Shown here: positions 12,601 to 25,098 of the stretch, one piece after another | How positions within the stretch are numbered: position 1 is the stretch's first letter | How the letters are laid out: each line of letters opens with the position of its first letter | Assembly: GCA_900491605.1 (NCBI GenBank) | Contig: UESW01005004.1 | Location: 396,308 to 460,307, forward strand | Reading direction: 5' to 3' | Length of the DNA stretch: 64,000 nucleotides | From: Calamus simplicifolius | Taxonomy: Eukaryota; Streptophyta; Magnoliopsida; Arecales; Arecaceae | Program-made: the position numbers and the translations under genes | The notes under the pieces: model-generated | The model's input: the letters and a program-made list of their open reading frames with translations, nothing else | Told to the model about the DNA's origin: nothing | The model's database searches: none

Positions 12601-13087
12601 ATTTGAGATAAGGATCTAGTTTAAAATCTAATATGCTACTATTACTAAGTAAAGTTCAAGTCTATATAAAACCTCGTTCATTGCATAATATAAGTTGTAT
12701 TAAAATATTTTATTTTAAAAAATTTAAAACTTTTATGGCTAATTTAAATTTTTTATTGATTTTACCTTAAAAATGTTTAAATTTTTAAACTTTTTATTTA
12801 ATAATTTATATTGGATGTTTAAATATAAGTATGTACACTTTCATTTGTTAAAAACTAATTAAGGCTTTTAGATATAATTGGCCAATCTGTATGCTTGCTC
12901 ACTTGCATGATTTGGCTAGGTAGTGTTCTTACATGCCTTATTTCAAGCATGCTCCTTTTACTCCCTTTATATATATATATATATATAGTTTTAAGATCAT
13001 TTTATAATTATTTCTATTAATTTTGCATAAAATATTACGAAAGTTTTACTATATCTTAAAGTAATAATATCTTTCTATTAGGTTTTT
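9681..13087 (+). other. AT-rich intergenic DNA, possible highly degraded copia element
   Basis: No gene is visible. Two similar direct segments, about 9890-10070 and 12690-12850, share a TTATATTGGATG-TAAATATAAGTA block and could be a worn LTR pair. Between them, 11755-11980 reads weakly like a copia RT/RNase H stretch (RVDITYAIGSI, then CYNDENWVVDL). The rest is low-complexity A/T with an (AT)n at 12969-12987. The relic interpretation is tentative. Confidence 0.3.
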
Positions 13088-15348
13088 TTGGGATTAGATT
13101 GTTACACTTTTCTTAGCGAATACTATATATTGTTCCGCAGTATGGTATACATGCATGTGAGTACTTGCTGTTCAAGCGAGGTTCTGGATCGTGATGACAA
13201 TCTTTTTGATGAGCATTTTTATCCTCGTAGTATTGAAAATATATGGGTGCAGAGGTTGGAGGGGAGCCTGGTCCTCTTAAGCCTGATATAATTAAACTTT
13301 CGTATCAAAACAACGAGTCGCTAGAAAATGTCAGACAGAACCCATATATATGACGGTAAAAATTGCCAGCAGCAGGCATGGAAGACGGAGGAGCACGAGA
13401 GTTAAATGAAGACACTGTGGCCGCCACTGGCCAGCCATCGTCTCTAATGAAACATATGTATGGAATGGCAGCGTTTGAAAAATTTCTTGATGAGTGTGGA
13501 TCGATCGTTCCTCTTAGCTGCGCACTAACAACTAACCCCCTCAACGAGTCAGAAATGCAGCAAGGAAACACTCGCGACCCGACCATCCCCACGAGCTAGC
13601 AATCTCTCTACGAATCAGAAGAATTGCATCGAGGAAAAGGTTTGTGACGATGGTACCTTGGTTCCCTCTCCTGGTGACCAAGCAGCGCTTCTAATCTAAG
13701 CCATTAACGTACGGAGCGCTAGAGCTTTGTCTCCCGCTGCCGGCCGAGAATTAACGTGTCATGTCTTTGCCTGCAGTACACCACCATGGCCAGCGAAAAT
13801 AATATCTTGTGAGTGCATGCAGTACTTGGCTTTCGTCTTTATTGCATCTTCTTACAAAGATATCAATGCCTACACTCTCACTCACTTCCCCCCAGCGCTT
13901 CTGCTCTTTTGACCTTTGAAAAGTGTACATGGTATATGCACTGGAAAAGTAGTAATTTCGGACTTGTGCGATACAGCTGGTCTGCCGATTATTGCCGTGG
14001 GAGCAAAGTAGCAGCCATCTCTTTAAAATTTATCTTCAAGCAGTTGTTTAATTACTATCTTATCAGCCACCTAACCTAACAGAGGAAAACTACCAGGCTA
14101 ACTTCCTAGATTAATTTTTTCATTAAGAACACAAATGACCGTACGTGCAAGCTGATGTTTATCGATCGACATCTGGTTAGTAGACAAGTGCATGCTTCCG
14201 TACGTTTATATGGAGATGTTTCACAGTAAAACAATGCTTTAATTAATAGTGCTCTAAATTATCGCCTGCTGATCTAATTCCATTGTTCAGAACACAGACC
14301 ATTAATAAACGCAACCTAACACCAAGACTACCTTCACCTTTAATATATATTCATATCGAAACCTTCCTTCCTGTTCCCATGTGCTCCACTCCATGACGGC
14401 CCCATGAGTTGGCGATGACAGCGAAAAGTGTTGGCAATCACTCCATCGGGATTCTTGGGACGCAATGTGCGCACTGGCCTACACCGGTAGGCACACCTAC
14501 CCATCGAATTGTCAGTGCAATCAAATCCAGAATTCAAGTACCATCACTGATCAATTCGGACAGACCAGGAAGGCTCCCCCCCCACCCAATTCAGCGACCC
14601 GGTCATGGTCTTTAATGTTTGATCAAAGTCTTCCGAAGTTTTCAGTGGCAATTGGGAAGGCACTTCCACGAAGCTTCCATTCAGCGGTTGCTGACCCCTG
14701 ATTCAGTGGCCATTGGAAAGGCACTTCCCAGTGATATTCTAGAAGACGACTCAGAGACTCAGTGCCCTTGACGAATAATGTGACTGTAAGCGGAGTTAAA
14801 TACTTCTTCTTCTAGAGTGTAACAATGGTTAACCGTTCAGACGCGAAGCAAAGCGACGACTTTTTGGTAGCTTCTGGAGCTGGAGATCCGGCGATGGTCC
14901 TCGTCAGCTCCGTGTCAGGGGTACGGCGTCACTGCCGCGTCAGCGAGACAGCTAGGTCTGGGTTGTCGCGGGCCCCGGAGAGGTGGTTGGTTTGAAGAGC
15001 GCACGGGAGGGCCCGGGGGCTCCGCAGCGCGCCATGGAGGCGGCGTACACGGCGGTCGTGTCCGCCGACTGGTACGAGAACCGGGACGCTCGATCGCACT
15101 CTGGAGACACGGCAAGTGGACAGCGCCCGGCGGGTCTTGTCCAGGCCCGCGCCACGACAAAGCTGGCCCTGTGGATCCGAGGTGGATCTTCCCCCACCCG
15201 TCGCCAATGGTTAGACGTCGATACGATGAGACCTTTGTCTGCTTCCATAAAATGTCAGCATTGGCGTTTTCAACCCATAACGCGTTCGATGGCCTCCCTT
15301 AATCTTATTTCTACGATTTTTATAAAATTTCTAAGATGAAAGGGCAAC
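13088..15348. other. Intergenic DNA with an unexplained GC-rich island at 14.88-15.25 kb
   Basis: The short ORFs here match no family I recognise and none has convincing splice sites or context. The stretch 14880-15250 is clearly richer in G and C, with many CpG, than the DNA on either side. It could be a captured promoter or first exon, or a GC-rich transposon piece. A short repeated phrase (CAGTGGCAATTGGGAAGGCACTTCC-like) occurs at 14641-14670 and 14704-14730. Confidence 0.4.
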
Positions 15349-15755
15349 GCTTTTTTTTTATTATTTACATGACATTCTTTATTTATTTTTTTATTAAAAA
15401 TTAAATTAAATATAAATTTAATTTTATTTATAATTTAGCTTTATCTTTTATCATATAAAAGATAAAAATTTAACTTTATTCAATTGAGGCAACCCCTTCT
15501 CTTATTGAAAGAAAGAAAAGTCTCTCAGTTGGAAAAGAAAAGAAGATGAGTGTGAGGAGAAGGGGTACATATAAAGAAAAATTTAGGATGTGAAAAGAAA
15601 AAGAGAAATAAAGTATGAGGATAATTTTGAAATTTTTAAAATTTAAGGGAGTGTAGAGAGAAATTTTTTTTGCTGTGGAGAGTAATTTAAATTTTTTTAA
15701 AATTTTAAGGTATAGAAAGTAATTTTTGTAGTGTATATATAGCAGCTCTACTTAA
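15349..15755 (-). mobile_element. Short retroposon-like repeat, copy 1
   Basis: Read on the minus strand it starts at about 15755 with TATATATACACTACAAAAATTA. A C/T-rich middle and an AT-rich tail follow, ending in GTCATGTAAATAATAAAAAAAAA at about 15349. The same head, middle and A-tailed end occur on the plus strand at 28460-28846, and the head recurs at 28915-29045. Shared ends at dispersed sites and a 3' A run suggest a non-autonomous retroposon. I see no coding potential and do not recognise the family. Confidence 0.5.
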
Positions 15756-16496
15756 TTTATTAGTTGTTTCATGTAGCGTCAAGAGGGGACGGTGGAGGTT
15801 ACATCATACGATGGGGATATGAGTTTGGAGTTTTGTATGGGTCCATTGAAAGTTAGAAGGAATTCAAAGACATTCTTGTTAATTTATAACCTTTTTCAGT
15901 GGAATTCTGGCCTAAAGCATAACTGATACGTGGAAGTAACCATTACGATGGCTTGGCCGTATGATCATAAGTGGTTATTTTCTGATGTAATTATCAGATT
16001 TTTTGGTTTTTCTTAAGCGAAAATATAACTATAAGCGTTTGAAAGTTTATAATCTGCCTAATTTAATGTAACGGAATAGTGAAATACTATTAGTTCTCTA
16101 AGGTAACAGGTCTTTGATTTAATTTTCATAGTTTCGATCTTATACAAGATTTTGATGCCCATCTATGAACTTTAACTCCTTTATTTTTAAGAAAAGGGGT
16201 GAATGATTAATCCATGATGATGAAGTCAACGAGTTTAATTGCATTACATCAGCCTTCTCTTTTGCAAATGACCAAAAATTTGGAATGAATTTTAAATCTT
16301 AGAGAGAATCGTATTAAGTATTAACAATAAATGATCATCTCTTTACCGTAAGCATTGAGGAAATGTCAAAGCATTCTAATTATACTTTTAACAAGAAACA
16401 TAAAAAAAAAGGTCTCAATAAAAAAAAAAAAGTAAGATTAAATGATATTGATAAAAATGATTTACAAATTGAGATGATATTAGGCAAGAATACAAA

Positions 16497-16609
16497 CTCG
16501 ACTCAATTCAACCCATCTAAGCCTTTTTCCAACTACATGGGATCAGCTACATGAATCTGCTTCCTTCACTCTGCTCTATTCAGGAATAAATCGTCATTCA
16601 AATTATAAA
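16497..16609 (-). mobile_element. SINE-like repeat, copy 1
   Basis: The minus strand reads as TCCTGAATAGAGCAGAGTG, then TTCATGTAGCTGATCCCATG, GTTGGAAAAAGGCTTAGATG and GGTTGAATTGAGTCGAG. This is a widespread plant short-repeat 3' end with a TTGAG-rich tail. Two further copies lie at 35615-35726 and 61400-61510, the last with a clear target duplication. Confidence 0.6.
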
Positions 16610-16899
16610 TAGCTATATATTTTTTAATTATTTTTGTTCATGTTAGTTTATATCTATTTTTATTTTTATTTTTATTATTGATTGTTAAAATATCACTTTT
16701 TCTAACTGAAGCATCTAAAGGTCTTTGCTGTATATGTCAAAACAATCAATTTCCTCTTATTTTATCTTCAATTGAAGCTACTTATATTATTATTTTTATA
16801 TATTTATTTTAATTTTATCTTTTAAATTTTATCATATTCATTTTAATATACATATTTTTGTTACGATGAATATATGATAAAATAAAAATATTTAGATTA

Positions 16900-18000
16900 A
16901 AAAAGCTTTGGTGGTGTCTAATTTGCAATTGAACAAGTAATATCTCACCGTGCATATAAAGCAATAACTTTTACATTGAGTAATCCTCCTTGACAATGGA
17001 TGCACGTGAACGCCTAATTAAGTCAAAAGAACACATGACCATCATTCCACTCCACATAAATTGGAAAGCCATATTTGATAAAATGTTAGCAAACCTCCAA
17101 GTTGCACTCGCAATCCTACGTTAGGTAAGCATGGATACCCGTGAGTCCCCCGAGTCAAAAAAATATATAATTATTACACCACTTGGCAAAAATTGGAAAG
17201 CGGCATTTGATAAAATGCAAGCAACACTTCAAGTTGCATTAACTTAGAAGAATTGAGTTAATGAATGCGTACCAATGAACTGACCTTTAAGGTTTACATT
17301 TTGCCACGATAGAAGTTGACAAGGAACATTAGAGTTTTGTTAATTATATAATACGTCACCATACATCCATATTATATGGAATAATGAATCTACGATAAGC
17401 AATCTCTCTTGGCAATAGAACATGAGAATAGTAAAGTCAAAGGGCACATGATGGCATTCCAAACCATGGAAAATGAAAATCCACGATTGGTGGAATAATA
17501 GCAACCTTTTAAATTGCTCTCACATGGAGGAATGAATTAAGTTATGCCGTGTTTGATGGATGACAATGTTTTGAAAACCGGATTGGATCAGATCGATCGA
17601 TCCAATCGATTCAATCAGAAATTGATCATCAGTTCGGTTCGATTTTATTATTAAAATTGACTTTTATATGACCCGATAAAAATCGTAAAAACCCGTTGAA
17701 CCGACCGAATTTCAATCGATCCAACTCAGTTTTTAGATTTTTTTAATTTTTTATTTAAATTATATTTATATTTTATTATTTTATATAATTAAATTAAAAT
17801 TTAATTATAATATTATCTGATTCGATCAAACCGGTTCATCCGGTCGAACCGATTGACTTGCGACCCAAATATTAAACCGATTCATTGTTCGGTCCGGTTT
17901 TCAAAACATTAATGGATGACAATTACGTATTGCCAAACTAGAAGTTGATGAGAAACATTAAAGTTTTGTTATGTCTTAATATAATCTAGTTGTTATGCCC
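16900..18000 (+). repeat. Local diverged direct duplication
   Basis: The stretch from about 16960 to 17340 (AATCCTCCTTGACAATGGAT ... AGAAGTTGACAAGGAACATT) resembles 17395-17975 (CAATCTCTCTTGGCAATAGA ... AGAAGTTGATGAGAAACATT) in the same order. A partial third piece is seen around 17180-17240. The second copy is longer because it carries the MITE at 17568-17907. No coding potential is visible. Confidence 0.5.
17568..17907. mobile_element. MITE with GTTTTGAAAACCGG terminal inverted repeats
   Basis: A 340-bp element begins GTTTTGAAAACCGGAT and ends GGTCCGGTTTTCAAAAC, with further inverted GGTT/CGAACCG blocks inside and an AT-rich centre. ATGGATGACAAT lies directly before it (17556-17567) and again 4 bp after it (17912-17923), as expected of a target duplication with a few extra bases. 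There is no ORF. The superfamily is not assigned. Confidence 0.7.
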
Positions 18001-20030
18001 ATTGTCAGATTATGTTTTAAGATCATATATACCCTGCAGAGAGCAAGGCAAAATATTTATTTCCATTATTTTGTACTATGGTAGTCTTGGTTAAATGATG
18101 GCATCTACAATATCATCTCAATGATTTTTGCAGGGAATCTCAAATCTTTGATAATTTAATGAAAAAATGGGAATAAATATTCCACCTTGCCGCAAGCCTG
18201 AGCCTAGTGCATTTTATTTGGCATGTCAACGTCTCACTTGATACTATATTATCGAAATCTTGCCTCATCACCTACTATTTGAAGTTCAAAAGCTAACAAT
18301 ATGCCTCCTTCTAGCCTCGGCGCTAAGCTTCTTCGCTCCATGAATATCTTTGACAAAACGTGGCTTAATGTATTTGAACCTTGAAAGCTTTCTTGCCAAT
18401 CATCCTATTACATTTCTTTTGACCTCAGCTTATTATATGTTTCTTGCTTGCTTGCTCTTTCCAACTTTTCTGACATATTCTTAGTCTCTAACTTAGGACA
18501 AACTCCATCAGAAAGATATATTCAAGTCATTTTTTTTATGCCTTCTTTAATAATATATCATGCCTGCATACATGTCTTTCTTGGGCTAATGATCTTGGAC
18601 GAAAGAAACACCCATCATCCTCACCCATCTGTCATGCCACCGCCTGGACTTGCTTAAATGTTCATGTTTGTTAAGATAAATCCAGCAACATACGGATCCA
18701 TGTAGGTTTTCACGAGATCCATACGTATATAATTGTCAAAATTGGTCAGGTTCAATGGATACGTACGGTTTTTCTGTCACCTTAGAGTGGGTGTCTCCTA
18801 CATTTGAATGTAATGAAAAGGAGCACAGAACATTGTGACATTTTTCTTCCGCTTGAAAAAATTGCACGAGAATCGTGTGAAGAAAAGGAGTTCCGTTCTA
18901 CATCGTTCCTATGATGGCCTTGAGTATTTTGACCACTCTCTCAATCTCATTGTTTGTCTTTAGTCTTTCCTCGCATTTGAAAATTAGGAAATTAGTATAC
19001 TTCATAAACTTTGCATACCTTAACTTTGTTAACAAGCAAATATAGATTGAAGAAGGTTATCAGTGAGCTGTATTAATTATTTAATTATAAGCCAAAAGCA
19101 AGCTTTTTTAATATGATTTGGTGTCTAGAGTTTGATATGAAAGGCTAGGAGAAAAATACTCATTCCTAATTGCGCTTCCATCTCAAACATGTAGGTCAAT
19201 ATCCCGGGAAAGGTTAATAAAGTTATTAATTTAGAAAATATAAGTCTTCTCTATGGTATCACGTAGAGCATTATCTATTATAGACTTGCGTATTTGTTAA
19301 CCAAGATTAAACAATTTATTTCATAAAGAAATAGTCGAAATTATTTGTTAATAATATCGTCATTGCTGACCCAAGACATGGTCACACAACATTATAGTGT
19401 CGTGCCAATCTGCCAATCAACCAAGTAACGTAAGATCGAGAAGGTGTTCAGTTAAAAAATAAAGTTGTGTTTGATTTTTAAAACCAGACAAGTTTGGTTA
19501 TGAAAAATAAAAACTTAAAAAATATGTAAAATTAAAAACGATTTGAAGCTATTTTTATTGTTTTTATCAAATAAAGAAAAGAGAATAAAAAATTAGAGGA
19601 CTTAGAGCGAATGATATTTTTTAAGTGTATTTTAGGAACTCAACTCAATTCATCTGAACCTTTGAGTTTTTATTCTTTTAGAAACATTATATATAATAAA
19701 AATAAAAATAAAAAATAATTTTTATTTTTACTTATCAAATATATTTTTAAATTTAGAAAATGATGAGGCTCAATTTGGTCGGCTAATTATGCGGTGATAT
19801 AAGGGAAAGTTGGATATTAGCATGAAGTTTAAAAGCTTCAATAGGAAGAAGTTTTCTTTTCATTATTTTGATTAAGATTGTTCTGATGTGAAGTAAAACT
19901 AGTGCGAAATAGAATGATATTTCTTCTGGATAGGGATCATAAGAGTCATTCGATATAGAAATCTAATCCATTGCATATGTCTATAAAAGTTGTTTCAATC
20001 ATCTTATATTTTCTTTTATCCTTTGTTAGA
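18001..20030. other. AT-rich intergenic DNA
   Basis: I see no gene, RNA gene or clear transposon here. A short ORF at 18448-18657 has no recognisable domain. The CTCAACTCAATTCATCTGA phrase at 19638-19656 may be a fragment of the SINE-like tail seen at 16497. Confidence 0.5.
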
Positions 20031-20033
20031 TCC

Positions 20034-20660
20034 TTGTTTTTTTTTGGGTTATAAGCGGGCGATCACACCACTCTGATATGAATCAAGCCCGAAAGGTTAG
20101 AATACATAATTTGCTGTAAAATAACGGGACAGGAGTCACCATGATGCCATTCCCACTAATTAGAATGACAGGCTACAAAAGAAGCAACCCAATCAGCAGC
20201 AGCATTGGCTTTCCTGAAGATATGACGAACCAATGACGCAGAGATGGTCTGGAGGGAAGCCCGAATATCACAATATCAGGGAATTAAGGCGGAGTCAGGG
20301 TCATCATCCCTATGGATCCAACGGATAATCGTAAGAGAATCCCCCTTAATAACCATCTGGTGAGAGCCCAATGAACGAACCACATATGTAATACCAGCCC
20401 AGGCAGCCTGAAGCTTCGTCATAGGGACCGATATGTCGAGGAGCCATGATCATCTGCCGCAAGCATCTGTCCCTTCGGCCTCCTGATAATAAACCAAGAA
20501 TCGGTAATTCGATCTGAAACAGAATCATCAAAATTTACTTTGACATAACCTGAAAGTGGGGGCTCTCAATAGATGAAAACCGTAGAACGATGCACTGGCA
20601 AAGCAGCAGAATAATCCCAGGATCGGGTCTATCAGAGTAAGAACCAGAGGGGATTAAGGG
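20034..20660 (-). pseudogene. LINE 3'-end fragment (RNase H domain)
   Basis: On the minus strand, starting near 20560, it reads VKVNFDDSVSDRI then IIRRPKGQMLAA. These match the start of the plant LINE RNase H domain, present intact in the LINE at 37460-43416. A poly-T run at 20036-20046 (poly-A on the minus strand) marks the 3' end. Stops and frame changes follow. It is a 5'-truncated copy. Confidence 0.75.
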
Positions 20661-22419
20661 GAATCCTTGTTTAAAACTATAGAATCCTCTTTTTATACTT
20701 CTGGTTCAGCGTTCGGTATTGTCTCTAGACTTGTCTCTTGTACTGAAATAGATCGATTGGGTGATGTGTGAAAAAATGTTAACTCTATTATGTCAAGGTA
20801 CGAAGATTATTTTAAAATATTAATATAAAATTTAAAAATAAAAAATTAATTTTAATAAAGCAAAAGTTAAAAAAAAAAAATAAAACTAAATGCAACATAA
20901 AATTTACTAATGCCTAAGCTTTCTTCGTATAAATATATTTTCATTCTAAAAGGAGCTTCAAAGTCTTACCTACATTTCCACCGCTCCTCCCCAAACTTGA
21001 CAAGGCGTTGGTTGGCGCCCATTGGTCTAACGAATCCCAGTCCAATAAACGCCATTTTTCCACGTGGCAGCACCGACATTAAAGGACACCCAAAAGTTCG
21101 GTCGGACGGACCCACCCTTTTGGTCGCCAGACTTCCATTTCGATGCTAGCTACCACCCAACGAAACTCCGTCCAAAATCTCTTCTCGATCTCAGGGCAAA
21201 GGGGGAACGTCCAGCACATGTCAATGCGTAGTGTGAACTCGCTCGTAAATTTCAACCGTCACCCTCGCTTCCTCTTTCCTTTCACCCTGCTTTAGAGACC
21301 GTGCACAACTCTTTAATTACTCTACAAGCTCCACTTTCTTGCCGGCCAAGAATATTCTAATGCCGTGCAAATATAATGCTTTGACGTAGCTTTTCAAAAT
21401 TCAAACCCCAATTAAAATAGGGAGCTCGGAGCGCATTTTTTATTAAGGAATTGTAGGGCAGCAGCCAGCCGAGCCGGGGAAGTCCAAAGAGCTTGCATCG
21501 GATCTGGTAGCAGTAGTAGTAAGTAGCACAGTGCAACGCTCTCCCCTTCCGGAAGGAAGAGAAAAGTCTGAGATTTTTCGTTTTGGTCAAACGGGAGCCG
21601 CCCGCTTTAACTTCTCCTCCCATAACTTTCTCCGAACTTTCCTTCTTCGTTGGACCGCGAGCCCCGCCAGCTCTGCCGGGCCCCACCGGGCCCCGGGGCA
21701 CGAGCTTTGACGTAGCTGGCCCGCACCCGGTTCCCGCTCGTGACCGCCACCGGCACGTGCGGGTCTCTCGGTGGCTGTCCGTTTTTCAGAAAGGTGACCC
21801 GGACGCGTCCCCCCTTACGTGGGAGTCCGCGGGTCCAGCGCGATGCCACGCGGCCCACCGAGAACCCGCGGCGCCCACAGGGGTCGCCAGACTGCGGGAG
21901 AGCGACCGCCGACCGCCCCATTTCGGCTAGATACGACCGAGCCGGGTGGTCACGGATTAATTTAATATAGTAAAACAACGCGGATTTTCCGTGTGCTGGG
22001 AGGCTGACCTCGGCGGTTTCCTAGCAACTGAAAAGAAAACCACCCCCCTCCTTTCTCGATCTCTTTCTCTTCTGGCACCACGTCTTCCCACCACCACCAG
22101 CCTCACTGAGCTCCTCATTAATATTAATAAAACATAAATTAATTGAAAAAAAAAAAAATACGCGAGGATGGTTGGCCAATGGCCAGCGTAAAAACTAAAA
22201 ACGTTTCGACTCACGCGAAATTAGACTCGGTGTGGGGGCCCACAGGTATGGAGAGGAGAGACTCGTTCAACATTTAGTATGATGATACACTGAATATTGC
22301 TGGAGATTTTTGAGATTTTGATATTATTTATTTTTCTACGTAATTTTCTGGTGCGGGCCGGGCGTTTCCCGATTCGGCAACCGGTTGCCTGGTGGAGCAC
22401 GTCTCCTCCGCGGCAAGCC
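20661..22419 (+). promoter_or_regulatory. Upstream region of the TPP gene
   Basis: The sequence changes from AT-rich to GC-rich toward the gene. Two CACGTG (G-box/ABRE core) palindromes lie at 21061-21066 (in CCACGTGGC) and 21754-21759 (in GGCACGTGC). Such motifs commonly bind bZIP factors in stress- and ABA-responsive promoters. Whether they act here is inference. Long ORFs at 21583-21978 on both strands reflect base composition and look non-coding. Confidence 0.45.
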
Positions 22420-22426
22420 TATAAAT
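22420..22426 (+). promoter_or_regulatory. TATA box of the TPP gene
   Basis: TATAAAT follows a GC-rich stretch. It is followed about 25-35 bases later by pyrimidine-rich sequence typical of a plant transcription start (about 22450). It is the only good TATA box upstream of the leader exon. Confidence 0.6.
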
Positions 22427-22449
22427 GCAGGGCCTTACCTTGCGATTCT

Positions 22450-23741
22450 CTTCTTCCTTCTTTCCTCCCTCTCGCCTTCGCTCGCGTCAACGTCGCCCTC
22501 GCCCTTCGCCGCGATTCTCTAGAGTCGTTAAGTTCCCCTCTTGACCTCTTCCTCCCTTTCTTTCGCTTTGTATTTTTCCTTCCTTCCTCCTCGTTCTCTT
22601 CGATCGCTCGCTTCTCCGTTTATATATCGCGTTTTGATTCTCTTCGACCCTTGCCCAATAATCCCTCCCCGTCTTGCCGCATTACGAGGATTCGATCGCG
22701 TCGATCTCGAGTCGCTGAAGGAATCCTGCTGCTCATCCTTTTGGATTCTCGATCAGGTATTATATGATTCTTTTGCTTCTTCTATATTCGATCATCTACC
22801 GTTAATGGCTTTGATTTTTGGTGCAGTAGGTTCGGATTCATGCCATTCTCTTGTTTTTATGTCGCTTTTTTTCTTGCTTTCTTTTATCGTCCTAACCTAT
22901 AATTTGTTATGCGGCGATTAGACGCTGTTTTGATTCCTTTTTCTTATTTTTAGATTTTTTTCTTTAGAGTTCTTGTTGTTCGTTTGATGGATTCTTGATT
23001 TCTATTTACCTTCTTGTTTGGATCTGGGGTATAAGTTGATCTCAATACTTGTTCTTGTCTTTTACTCGATTTCTAGAGGAGGTGTTCCCTCCTTTGCTAT
23101 ATATTACAATCGGATGCGAGGCTTCGGTAGGATTTTGGGAAATTTGGGGTACTTTCCACAGTCTATTGTTGCCGCAAAAAAAAAAAAAACCGTCTTGCAA
23201 CGCTTGCTGTATCCGGCGGACCTGAGCGATACCAGCGCTTGCGTTGTCTCGTAGTCGACGTTCTCCTTTGGCTGCCCCTGGTTTCCTTGCGTATCATGTA
23301 ATGGGCCTAACTTTAATGAGCAAAGCAGGTGGGGAGAGCCCCGCCGTCCCCACTTTGGTCCCGAGCCGTGTTTCTTTTTGGAACCCCCTACATGTCTTAG
23401 AAATATAAATCAGAGGAAATGCTACTGTTGTTTTTTTTGTAATGCTTACGTTTTGTATGTTGATTACTATTTCTTGTGGTTGTAGGAGGGTCCCCAGTCA
23501 TCATCCGTACACTTTGTTTATTCGCTTTAGCAGCGTTATTTTACCTTGCGTTTTAGACGTTGCGCATCCGTCTGTTCCATCTTGCTTCATCACATGTGAT
23601 GTGGGCCTTAAAATCCCCAGCTGTCTCCTTTACCGCTACATGTGATTTTATGGGTTTTTTTTGATGTGGTTTACCTTCTTTTTCCGACTACTCTCGCGTT
23701 GCTATGGAGCCCGGCTGCATAAAGTTCAGCTTTTTCTGACG

Positions 23742-23783
<42 letters not shown>

Positions 23784-25084
23784 GAGCCGAGATGTTAGCC
23801 GTTGGTCAAAAGAGGGAGTACTTTTTTCTTCAAGTCCCCAGAATTTAAGGTTAGCTATCAATTTAAGCATTGATTTCGTTAGGTGCAGTAGCTTGTTTAA
23901 ATTAACATGGCGATTTTTTCATCTCATCTAAGATTAGGTGCTGAAGCCACCATGTCATCTTACTAATATAAGAGGAACGTTCTTAAAAAATTAGCTGTAT
24001 TTCATATTTTTTACAGTCATGGTGCATTGGTATTTTATTGCTGTCAGAGAGGGTATCTTTCCATAATGTTTTTGGAAGAGCGCAGGGGCCCTTGGTGTTT
24101 GCCCCACTCATGTAGATAAATGAAAGCTTTTATTCATAGCTCTCACCGGCATTCGGATCCAACCTTGATATATAATTATAAATTAATGAAGTGATTTGTT
24201 GGCCTACAGTAATTACTGATCTGAGCACTATATTTGCTAAAGACAGCTTGCAAGTACCAGGATCCAGTTTTATAATATGATCGTGTGGCCTGGTGCACTT
24301 TTTTAAGGGTTTGACCCTGGCTAGGTTGGTTGCTGCAGAATCTGTTTATTTCACGATGTTGCTGAATTGATACGAATTATTGTGAGGAAGATTGGGTTTC
24401 TTCACCCCCTCCTAACTGTGGTTGCCACAGAATTTGTTTATTTCACGATGTTGCTGGAAGGAGACGAAATATTGCGAGGAAGATTGGGTCCCCTCCTAAC
24501 TGTAAATAATGGGATGCTACGCTTCTTTTTTTTTTTTTTTTTGGGTCTCCTTATACATCACTGACTACCGTAATAAGTTGAAGGAAGCTTGCAGAAGTAC
24601 TCATAGATTTTATTGGAAACAGAAGTTTCTTTTACGGTTGGAAGACGTGTTAGTTTTGTGAAAAAATGACGTATAAATTCATGGGATAAGACTGACTTCT
24701 TTTGTAATTTAGATGGTTAGCTTTTGTTTTCCTTCAAAAACAAAAAAAAAGCATGTCGTCTTTTGTAATTTAGATGGTTAGCTTGCTTCCTAAATATATA
24801 ATTTTCTTGACCTTATTATAACTTGATTCTAGCATTTGCTTATACACTGTTTTTCTTCTCATAAAGTATAATTATTTGCACTCATCTATGTTCAGTGGCT
24901 TACGGTTGTTCTTCTTTTGCAATATGTGCAGTGAATAGTTTACTTCCAGCTCAAATGTTCGATGCATGATTTAAATGCTATTTAGTTCTAGCCATGAGAA
25001 GGTATATCTTCTGTTGATCTTACACTTTTATGCAGCTTATCTTTTGGTTTTCGCTTTAACAAAATTTTGGTCATCAGTTTTCAG
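22450..25084 (+). other. TPP 5' leader exon and long leader intron
   Basis: The proposed leader exon (about 22450-22756) is C/T-rich with no conserved coding content. The donor GATCAG|GTATTAT lies at 22757, and the acceptor TTTTCAG ends at 25084, giving an intron of about 2.3 kb. Leader introns of this kind are common in plants and can raise expression. Inside are a CT/AT dinucleotide run (23742-23783), a tandem duplication of about 80-90 bp (24332-24418 and 24425-24502) and another of about 30 bp (24694-24723, 24757-24785). The exon ends rest on splice consensus only. Confidence 0.55.
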
Positions 25085-25098
25085 GAAGCCTCCGCTTA

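Noticed and set aside
13363..13599. 78-codon ORF starting MPAAGMEDGGARELNED
   Set aside because: Looks gene-like in composition but matches no family I know and has no splice-linked partner exon.
14983..15339. ORF of 118 codons in the GC-rich island
   Set aside because: Several frames are open on both strands and none resembles a known protein.
18448..18657. Short hydrophobic ORF
   Set aside because: No conserved motif, neighbouring exon or promoter.
21583..21978. ORFs of 115-123 codons on both strands
   Set aside because: GC-rich promoter region; no family resemblance or splice context.
22297..22921. ORFs of 156 and 126 codons over the TPP leader
   Set aside because: They cross the TATA box, leader exon and intron donor and have Phe/Ser/Leu composition from C/T-rich sequence.
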